The notes under the pieces: generated by a model | Database searches by the model: none | What the model was told of the DNA's origin: nothing | Seen by the model: the letters and a program-made list of their open reading frames with translations, nothing else | From: Amoebidium appalachense | Lineage: Eukaryota > Ichthyosporea | Direction: 5' to 3' | Length of the DNA: 64,000 nucleotides | NCBI GenBank assembly: GCA_963693365.1 | Contig: CAVNZM010000007.1 | Location: 7,626,001-7,690,000, forward strand | Part shown: piece after piece, positions 57,901 through 64,000 of the stretch | Position numbering within the stretch: position 1 is the stretch's first letter | Layout: every line of letters begins with the position of its first letter | Program-made: the position numbers and the translations under genes

Positions 57901-58660
57901 GTGTGTGCTTCCCATGGGGGGAGGGAGAGGGAGGAAGGGAGGAAAGGGAGGGGGGGAAGGGCAGGGGGGAGGGGGGGGGGGGAGGGAGGGGGGAGAAAGA
58001 AAGCCAGGGCAGAAGAGGGCTTCAAAGGCAAGGCTGAGATGTAAATCAAAAACGTCGTTCTAGATTTTACTGGTAGAAGAAGCAGCTAGCATAAGTGTAG
58101 CACATAGGCCGGCATCTGGACGGGACGGGAAAAAGAAACAACGAGCGAGCACCTACCCTTGGATCGTTTGTTTTCTTCTCCCACGCCCGCCTCTTTGCAT
58201 CATAGTCCAGCCGCCTGGACTCCAGCTTTTTCCTGTTCGACATGACATCCTTTATCTCCCTGTCGCGTGTATCATTCATAGGCTTGACCACAGATCCAAT
58301 CACAAGTGAATCGAAATTCATTCGCGCCTCTGCAATGTCCTTCTCTGCTTGTCCCACCATAGCAAGAACCTCAGAGAGACTGGACTCTGGGAGGCCGGCA
58401 GCGCCTTTGAGCAAAACCTCGGAAACGGCATCTTCTGGTTGCTCGTAGCGTTTTCCTGAGTGCAGTTTGGACCTAACACTAGGGTTGGGTTGGAGCAATT
58501 CCTCCGTAACCCTCGTGAGGTTCTTTAGGAGGTCATCAGTTGCATCCGTACGCTTTTCAAGATCGACAAACTCTTCGTCAAGTTTGGTGGCGTTAAACGC
58601 GTTGAGTTTCTCGCCGGTCCACTGACCGACCTTGTCTGTTAGCTTTGAAACTTTCTTCAT
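52138..58660 (-). CDS. Endophilin-like protein, N-BAR plus SH3
   Basis: Bends membrane and recruits endocytic partners (dynamin and synaptojanin in animals) in the cytoplasm at the plasma membrane. Four exons in phase with GT-AG borders: 58157-58660, 56134-56208, 54079-54374, 52138-52345 (stop TAG); 360 residues, close to animal endophilin A (about 350). N-BAR: KLNAFNATKLDEEFVDLEKR, LLQPNPSVRSKL, KKLESRRLDYDAKRR, then AEAKFEEIKEQCYNGMVQ and ENEPEHCRQLLALVQAQLEF with HRLTAEIL (about residues 1-240). A Pro/Ser-rich linker spans about 245-292. The SH3 domain at about 306-358 has VMYDF (for ALYDY), ELELRKGDQVELL, DNWMQGRF and TGIFPSNFV. The start ATG is followed by a basic, amphipathic stretch as in N-BAR proteins. 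The acceptor/5' part of exon 3 and the 3' part of exon 4 are tandemly duplicated nearby. Confidence 0.93.
52386..52455. repeat. G tract about 50 bp long next to the SH3 exon acceptor
   Basis: Almost pure G from 52401 to 52452, in endophilin intron 3. A T-run/G-tract composite follows at 52549-52597. Confidence 0.95.
52783..53082 (-). mobile_element. Truncated copy of repeat family A (about 300 bp)
   Basis: Starts at the same left end (TTTGAATGCGTCAAAAAG after a G tract). It is nearly identical to copies 1 and 2 up to AGGAGCAAGAA, then diverges. Lies in endophilin intron 3. Confidence 0.85.
53220..54055. repeat. G tracts, (GT)n and GA sequence in endophilin intron 3
   Basis: G tract 53227-53252, a 40-bp direct repeat (GTGGTATGAGTRCAGGGGGAGG unit) at about 53380-53465, (GT)n 53627-53667, G tract 53940-53972 and (GA)n 54000-54030. 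Confidence 0.8.
54351..54512 (-). repeat. Duplication of the endophilin exon 3 acceptor and first codons
   Basis: GTGCTCCGGTTCGTTTTC.AGAACCTG.GTGGGTCATGGGGGAGTGTTATG occurs at 54351-54401 (real acceptor) and 54431-54481, 80 bp apart. Between them lies a T13/A12 palindrome; a 30-nt A run follows the second copy. The upstream copy keeps a consensus AG at the same place. Confidence 0.9.
54780..55060. repeat. G tracts enclosing a short diverged family A copy
   Basis: G tracts at 54777-54817, 54961-55003 and 55015-55038. The segment 54838-54960, ending ATAGGCAGAACCCATCC, is a diverged relative of the family A left end. Confidence 0.75.
55085..55640. repeat. C tracts, unique sequence and a G tract in endophilin intron 2
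   Basis: C tract at about 55097-55122, CT-rich sequence at 55320-55440 and a G tract at about 55538-55586. The rest is unique without a recognised exon. Confidence 0.75.
55889..56092 (-). repeat. Diverged family A copy
   Basis: TTTGAATGCGGAACACGGTACGAAGTACGC through AAGCAGAGCCCATCCTCAGG to GAGTTTCGACCCC, preceded by a 90-bp G-rich tract (55787-55888). Confidence 0.8.
56540..57180. repeat. G-rich tracts with family A-like fragments in endophilin intron 1
   Basis: G tracts near 56558-56580, 56814-56845, 56986-57030 and 57141-57175. TTTGAATGTGCACGGTACGAAGTACG at 56627-56652 and ACGGTGTACGATGTTCACAATTACAGCAACAACACAATGCA near 56858 look like family A fragments. Confidence 0.6.
57267..57417 (-). 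mobile_element. Truncated copy of repeat family A (about 150 bp)
   Basis: Identical left end after a G tract and near-identical to copies 1-3. It stops at GAGTTTCGACCTATTCC, where a G tract begins. Confidence 0.85.
57595..58010. repeat. GGA/G-rich sequence and (GT)n near the endophilin exon 1 donor
   Basis: GGGA/GGA sequence 57597-57720, (GT)n 57860-57908 and GGA-rich sequence 57917-58000. The donor is at 58156. Confidence 0.85.
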
Positions 58661-59460
58661 TTTCCCTCTTTGATGTAGCCCTTTCTAAACTAAGTTTGTA
58701 TATGTTTCTTAGAGACGTCGACTTGCATACTGTCAAGTTTCTGCCAGCCGACGTTGCCTTCGCTCAGTGTGGGAGAAATTTTATTTACGAGGGTTGACCC
58801 AATAACACCACGGTCAGACGGCGGTGATTCATCCTAATTTGGATTGGTTCGTTCATTTTTGTTGTTCATTTAGGCGTTCCTATTGGTAGAAAACCCGCAC
58901 GACGAAACACCGGGCTGAACAGTTGGGCTGTTCATTGACGTTAGCTGAAGGGAAAGGGGCTGGTGGCAGTTATTCTTTAAGCCCGTTTCTGTGTGTGTCC
59001 ATTCATCTGACGTAGGCTTGAAAGGACAGCAAGGGCCGGCCGCGGAGGCGACAAGGGGATCGAGGGGTTGGCGGAGGCGAGGGAGGAGTAGAAGGGGTCT
59101 TCGCGATTGGAGATCCCGAAGGAAAGTTGCCATTGAAATATGTCGGAAGAGGGGGATGGAGTCACGGAGGGAGAGAGGGCCTTAAGGCCTCAGTAAGGGG
59201 TGGATTAGCAGGCCTGAGAGTAAAGGGATTGATGTATGGAGGAGCCTTTGACTGATGTGACAAAAACACAGAGGGAGTGCAAGATCTAGCGAGCGAGCGA
59301 GCGAGATCTAGATGGAGGGAGAGGGAGAGAGAGGGGGGGGGAGGGGGGGGAGGGGGGGGAGGGGAGAGAGAGAGGGGAAGGGGGAGAGCCTCGTAGAGAG
59401 AGAGAGAGATCTGGAAGGGGGAGAGCCTCGGAGAGAGAGGGGAGGTTGAGAGAGAGGGGA

Positions 59461-59506
<46 letters not shown>

Positions 59507-59579
59507 AGAGAGAGAGAGGAGGGAGGGGGGAGAGGGGGGAGGGGGGAAGGTCTGGGGGAGGGGGGAGGACAGAGGGGGG

Positions 59580-59644
<65 letters not shown>

Positions 59645-60266
59645 CAAGGTATTCTTCTTTTGTGTGCACGTGAGTGGTGTTCTTGCATGTGCATGCAGGG
59701 GTGTGTGCATGTGCAGGGGGGGGGAGGGGCCCGGGAAGACCATCAGTTGAAAATCAGTTAGATTATTATACCCTGTACCTATATAGAAATGGTTAAGTTT
59801 TGCTTTCCACGTGATATTTATAGCAACCGCCTTAATCTTGTCACCCAGCCATAGTTCAGAATGTTTTATGCTGTTTGATCGAGGCACACGAGCACGTCAG
59901 TATCAGGTATAATTTTCAGAAGCATATCAAGAAAATACAAAATGTGAAAAAGTTCAAAGGCAAAACTAAGGTATCATATAATCAGTTTTAAGTCTACGTG
60001 TGTCGCATGACACAAGGTTTTACAAAAAGTGTTCACTTACTGTAATAAGAATTAATACACGTGCAGTTACAATGCACATTTACCAACAAGATGGCAGTTA
60101 CAACGCACATTTACCAACAACATGGTAACCTACACTCAAATCCTCCAACCTTTCCCTCACCTTCCTCCCCTGCCCGGTTGATCGCTCCCTATATATTTCC
60201 TGCTGGTGCCTACCACTAGTGCATAGTTTAACACCTACTAGACACCACAACACATCTTTCTGGCTC
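58661..60266. other. Intergenic region, endophilin 5' side to MCU 3' side
   Basis: 58661-59200 is unique and should contain the endophilin promoter; ATTTGGATTGGTT near 58838 holds a reverse CCAAT box. 59280-59650 is GA-rich with (GA)n 59585-59640. 59750-60266 is AT-rich unique sequence; a 29-bp direct repeat (AGTTACAACGCACATTTACCAACA) lies at about 60065-60122. No further gene was seen. Confidence 0.6.
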
Positions 60267-61256
60267 CTATTCGTTCAAGGTCCACTTATTAGCTCTCTCC
60301 TTCTCCACCAGGATGTCTAGCGGGGAAGCACTACCCAGTAACTTATTGAGTTGGAGCTCTTTCTCAGCAAGCTCTCTTTTCAATTCGTTATAGCGGCTGA
60401 TGTCAACCCCCCGCTTCCTTGCCTGCTTGTGCAGAGTCTGTATGAACTTTCTCTCTGCCATCGTCCGGTATTCAAGGTCCTTTTGTGTGATCACAAACAT
60501 CCAGTAGGCACCAATGGTGTTTGCATAGGTAACAAAGTAGGTCAATGGCTCCACAATGTCCCATGAGTACTCCCAGTATGTCATTCGGAAAAGGATGCCA
60601 AACTGGACGCCCATCAATCCCAAACCACCCCAAATCAGGCGGTTTGTGTGCTTTTCCGCCCGCTTGGAAGCTGCCGAAACCATGTCTTCCATCGGCTCGA
60701 GCTCCCTCCTCAACTCCACAACTTTCGTTTTGAGATCGCTTGCCTTTTCTGCTGCCGCCCGCTCAACATCCAGAACTGTATACAGCTGCTTGAGCAGGTC
60801 GCGTGCGTATTCCACGTTGCTGATTCCAAGATCGTGCGTAATTTTGGACTGAGAACATGTGGAGGGATTGACTGTGAAGCGCTGTGAACCGATGTGCAAA
60901 TCAAATGTGGCACCCACAAGGCAGGACATATCCGTCGAACCGGCGACCTCAACATCGTCTACCGTTGCTTTTGCCTCCGCTCCTGTTTCCGTCTCAACTG
61001 ATTTGATAAAGTGCGACACATTATCGTTTGGCGAAACGACAAACATTCGCTTGGCCTCTCCACCTACAGGGAGAATTAATCGAGGAGATTCCCCGGCGGG
61101 TGTTTCGTGCCATGTTATTGTTTCGTGTTTGCTACTGTAGTGTCTTCTGAATAGGTGACAGGGGAGAAATCGTGCTGCTGTTTGTGTTGTGATAGTTGTT
61201 GGCTTTAGGAGTCTGAGAGCGCGTGCCCCATGTCCCAACAAATGTGGTCTAAACAT
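60267..61256 (-). CDS. MCU: Mitochondrial calcium uniporter pore subunit
   Basis: Forms the Ca2+-selective pore in the inner mitochondrial membrane. Intronless, 329 residues from the ATG at 61256; an upstream in-frame GTG is not a likely start. The N-terminus is Arg-rich without acids up to about residue 43 (RRHYSS), a mitochondrial presequence. A matrix domain follows (about 45-165), then coiled coil 1 (about 165-205), TM1 (about 208-226, IWGGLGLMGVQFGILFRMTY), the selectivity motif WDIVEP at 232-237 (family WDxxEP), TM2 (about 238-257) and coiled coil 2. In MCU the Asp and Glu of WDxxEP form the Ca2+ filter, and both are present. Length and order match animal MCU (about 350). Regulators such as MICU1 or EMRE are not in the window. 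Confidence 0.95.
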   Translation of the reverse strand: MFRPHLLGHGARALRLLKPTTITTQTAARFLPCHLFRRHYSSKHETITWHETPAGESPRLILPVGGEAKRMFVVSPNDNVSHFIKSVETETGAEAKATVDDVEVAGSTDMSCLVGATFDLHIGSQRFTVNPSTCSQSKITHDLGISNVEYARDLLKQLYTVLDVERAAAEKASDLKTKVVELRRELEPMEDMVSAASKRAEKHTNRLIWGGLGLMGVQFGILFRMTYWEYSWDIVEPLTYFVTYANTIGAYWMFVITQKDLEYRTMAERKFIQTLHKQARKRGVDISRYNELKRELAEKELQLNKLLGSASPLDILVEKERANKWTLNE

Positions 61257-62112
61257 CTTTGTGGCTGCGTGTAGTTTCACTGCCGAAAAACTGGATCATA
61301 GAGACGGGACAGGCTAATATATCTTTCAGTGCTATGTATGAGTGTAACTACTACAGGTTGACTCCATGGAAGCACAGCAAGTGTACGAAGGAAGGTGTTT
61401 AAGACAACTTGTGCAAATCGAGTATAAGAGTATAAGATTGATGTGAACCCACTGCTAGATTACAGAAAATATCTCATATACGCTATTTACCAGCCATACG
61501 CCATCACCTCTTCCGGTACCATGCTACTCCTCAAACACAGCTATCCCAGCCCAACGCCTGCCGCTTTACGAGAGGGAAGTTTTTCCGAACGGTTTTTTTT
61601 GAAGTCGGCCGAAGCCTTCAAGCAAACTGCTTGGCGAAATTCCTGTCCCAGCTGCCAGGGTCGGAGATCCGGGTCGAACCGTTGCTGACCAGCTGACTGA
61701 TATCGGGTCGGGTTGTACTACAACAAACGCTCAGTGTTTTGTTTGACTTGCCGGTAAAAGCGGCAATAAGACTCAGTAAGAGGTTTAGAGCTTTTTCATT
61801 GGATCAATAAGCTTTTAAAAAGACCTCAGTTGCGTTTGATGCGTCATCGTTTTTGCCTTATTCTTGCAGTGTCTAAATAGCGTACATGACATTATTCCAT
61901 GTTGGTTCATCCGGCAAAATGCATATGTGAGTGCTGCTTGCACTTTGTTTCCAGTTTGCCTAACTTTATATTTTGTGGTGAAGTAGTTAGTGCAAGTGTA
62001 GTTGTGAGTTGTTACTTCGCCTTGTGGAAATACAGAGAGATACCGTGACTTCCGAGCTGCCTAACCCGTATCCTTGAAGCGACCTGACGGCCATCGAGTG
62101 AGTCTTGACAAA
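61257..62112. promoter_or_regulatory. Bidirectional intergenic region between MCU and SSU72
   Basis: 856 bp separate two divergent start codons and contain almost no simple repeats, unlike the rest of the window. Promoters of both genes must lie here. No TATA box or named element stood out. Confidence 0.45.
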
Positions 62113-62255
62113 ATGGTGCTTGGCACAGACTACAATGTTCCCGATGTTAATAGTCCGGAGACACATGGCATGGGCGGGCAGGGTTCACGCTACCGTTATG
62201 CCGTCGTGTGCTCTAGTAACCAGAACAGGAGCATGGAGGCTCACTCTTTTCTCCT
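62113..62255 (+). CDS. SSU72: SSU72 RNA polymerase II CTD phosphatase, first exon (partial)
   Basis: Ssu72 removes phosphate from Ser5/Ser7 of the polymerase II C-terminal domain and takes part in 3'-end processing. The exon holds the catalytic P-loop CSSNQNRS (CX5R) in YAVVCSSNQNRSMEAHSFL, very close to the N-terminus of animal Ssu72. About 32 residues precede the first conserved strand, longer than in the human protein. The ATG has a favourable AAAATGG context. The donor is taken as GTACGC after 62255; a GT at 62274 is an alternative. I found no second exon in the remaining 1.7 kb, so the gene continues past the right edge. Confidence 0.85.
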
Positions 62256-64000
62256 GTACGCATCCCAGCCCTGGTAAACCCGGTACACGTGTAAATGTTT
62301 AGTTAGTCAGCTGTTCACCTCACATAGGATCCCAGCTGTGTGTTGGGGGGTTTGGTGCTAAGAGAGCTACTTATGAGCATGGAATCTGCGCGTGCATCTT
62401 GAACTGCTGTGTTTGCGTGTGCATTATGACGGAAAAGGAAAAGGGAGTGGTTATTGTGCACCTGAGTGGGGTGGGCACGGCTGTTGGCATGGGTTCCCAG
62501 CCAGAGATTCTTCCGTTCCCAAAACGACATCAGTCCCGGCACATTTTGGCAGGTTTCATTTGGTCAGAAATTACTGGAGTTTTGTTGACACGTCCAGATA
62601 AAAGTCTGCGAAACAAACGAAAGGTGGTCTCCGACAGCCTGCTTATGTAACTCGATTGGTAGCTGTGTTGCAAATGTTCTTCTGCATCACACCGCTTTTC
62701 AGTTCAGTTTCGAATCTTTCTCGTGAATGTGTCCCCGTGGCCGGCACGTGGACCACTAGAGAGAAATCACCGCACCTTGGGGATACAGAGGTAACCGCCT
62801 TACGTGTCTTCCAAGTCGGCCGGATGCTTTTCCTGTTAAATGTGTACATTAGCGGACCCGTTCACGCACTTCTTCTGAGACTTCTCTATGTGGTGAAGAC
62901 TTCTGGTGTTGTTTGGAAATCACACTTTCTTTTTGTGTTGTTGCCACTCCTTCCCCTGCCCCCTCCCCACACCCAGAGGATGGGCTCTGCTTAGATTGCA
63001 TACTGTGTGTGTTGCTGTTGTAGCATTCTTGAATGTTCGTTTGCCTTTGCATATGCCCTGCACCGCTGTTTCTTCAAGTTTATGTGTTTAGTTCCGTTTC
63101 TGCATTTTAACCCTCTCCCCCTCTTCCCCTGCCCTCCTCCCTTTCATCCTTCTTGACTACCTCAATATCATCCGTATGAGGTCGTGAACGACAGCAGTTC
63201 TGAGGTTTATTGTGCATGGTTTCTTTTTTCTGCTTGTTGGCAATAGTCTCTACCCACCAAGCTACTCTTCAACCCTAATTCCATGCTTTCCTAGCGTAAG
63301 CCTCCTAATGTGCGTGCTTTACTTGCTCGGTCATTGACTCTTTAAGCAGACTGTATAGAAGAACAACGTTGTGTTTGTCACTCGGCAATTAGATGGGCTA
63401 CGTGGGCTGTCTTCAGCAGCACTCAAATCCTTTCTGCTGGTGTCATGGACATTTTCTGGACATCCTTGGACGACTTTCGTCTGTTCTCAAAGTTCTTTGG
63501 CATTCGACAACCTGCATTCTTTCTAATAACATTAATACACAAATATGCGTGTATTTGTGTGTGTTAATGAATACGCGTGTATTTGTGTGTGGTAACGTCT
63601 TAACGGTTAACGAGGTGTAGGGAAACGGTGCATATAACCATTGAGGTTAAGCCACATTTCAGACTTTGTGCTTGCTTGTACCTTTTCGAGAAGTGGTGTG
63701 GAATGTGTTGTACGTCTATCTGGTTGCTGCTAGATCTGTGTGAAAGTGAGTATTTGGCTTGGGGTGTGGGTGCCAGATACTTAGCTTACCCTACTTTGTG
63801 AAGCCTGTGTGGTTCAGCTGCTCCTGGTTTGTTTTTGTTTTTTGGAATGTTGTTGGTATTTGTGGCTGTTCTGTACCGTACCTATTTATATTTGCCACAG
63901 GTTATCTGCATCATTCACGATGTTTTCTGTTTTTAAATTTTTGAGTTTCTGTGGGAATGCGGGCATACAACCTAGACCAACATGTAGAGTTACGGGTTGT
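62256..64000. other. Probable SSU72 intron 1: unique sequence with one family A-like segment
   Basis: Mostly unique, weakly AT-rich sequence without long microsatellites. The segment at about 62963-63085 is an inverted, diverged family A member (next entry). Open frames here show no recognised domain. Confidence 0.55.
62963..63085 (+). repeat. Inverted diverged member of repeat family A
   Basis: Its reverse complement reads CATATGCAAAGGCAAACGAACATTCAAG...AGTATGCAATCTAAGCAGAGCCCATCCTC. This matches the diverged copy at 55889-56010, including CACATGCAAAGGCAAACATTCAAG. It is the only copy seen in this orientation. Confidence 0.7.

Noticed and set aside
61257-61280. Upstream in-frame GTG start for MCU
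   Set aside because: Eukaryotic start, so the ATG at 61256 is preferred; the eight extra residues add nothing recognisable.
61640-61700. GGGTCGAACCGTTGC as a tRNA T-loop
   Set aside because: No matching acceptor, D and anticodon arms could be built around it. No tRNA or rRNA gene was found in the window.
62391-62994. Further SSU72 exons to the right of exon 1
   Set aside because: None of the frames shows the expected continuation (the GFxVxSFGTG-type segment of Ssu72), so the rest is taken to be outside the window.

Overview
The window is nuclear DNA of a eukaryote with many spliceosomal introns. Seven protein genes can be read. At least four are split by introns, and every junction I resolved follows GT-AG. 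Gene content (SMC6, a proline-dehydrogenase-fold protein, a GT61 glycosyltransferase, a membrane-anchored split-barrel flavoprotein, an N-BAR/SH3 endophilin, MCU and SSU72) suits a protist, alga or unicellular relative of animals and fungi. The sequence does not settle the lineage. Endophilin and MCU point loosely towards opisthokonts, while the retroelement type is best known from green algae, spike mosses, slime molds and invertebrates. There is no sign of bacterial organisation (no operons or Shine-Dalgarno sites).

Layout, left to right. 265-25676 (minus): SMC6, 24 small exons over more than 25 kb, with the 3' part outside the window. Its intron between exons 12 and 13 carries a Penelope-like retroelement with an uninterrupted reading frame (13112-15910) beside a full copy of a non-coding repeat family (11030-12735). 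26239-32554 (plus): a proline-dehydrogenase-like gene, head to head with SMC6 across a 560-bp promoter with E2F-, CCAAT- and CRE-like sites. 34463-46060 (minus): GT61 glycosyltransferase in 11 exons, with a second full copy of the repeat family in an intron (38910-40697). 48813-49631 (minus): intronless FMN split-barrel protein with a C-terminal membrane anchor. 52138-58660 (minus): endophilin in 4 exons. 60267-61256 (minus): intronless mitochondrial calcium uniporter. 62113-62255 (plus): first exon of SSU72, continuing past the right edge.

Most of the remaining DNA is simple sequence: (GT/CA)n arrays up to about 240 bp, (GA/CT)n arrays, dozens of G or C homopolymers of 15-50 bp, and repeated C-then-A composites. 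Nearly all other long open frames are translations of these (His-Thr, Cys-Val, Leu-Ser, Gly or Pro runs). Short tandem duplications and minisatellites often sit next to exon edges, especially just upstream of 3' splice sites, and some splice sites are themselves part of microsatellites. The genes do not form one pathway: SMC6 is genome maintenance, SSU72 is RNA polymerase II CTD dephosphorylation, MCU is mitochondrial Ca2+ uptake, endophilin is membrane curvature and endocytosis, and GT61 is Golgi glycosylation.

Main points for follow-up: the intact retroelement with an N-terminal GIY-YIG endonuclease and a CxC linker (the permuted Naiad/Chlamys type); duplications anchored at exon edges; the near-identical repeat-family copies bordered by G tracts; and the proline-dehydrogenase-like protein that lacks the usual catalytic residues.
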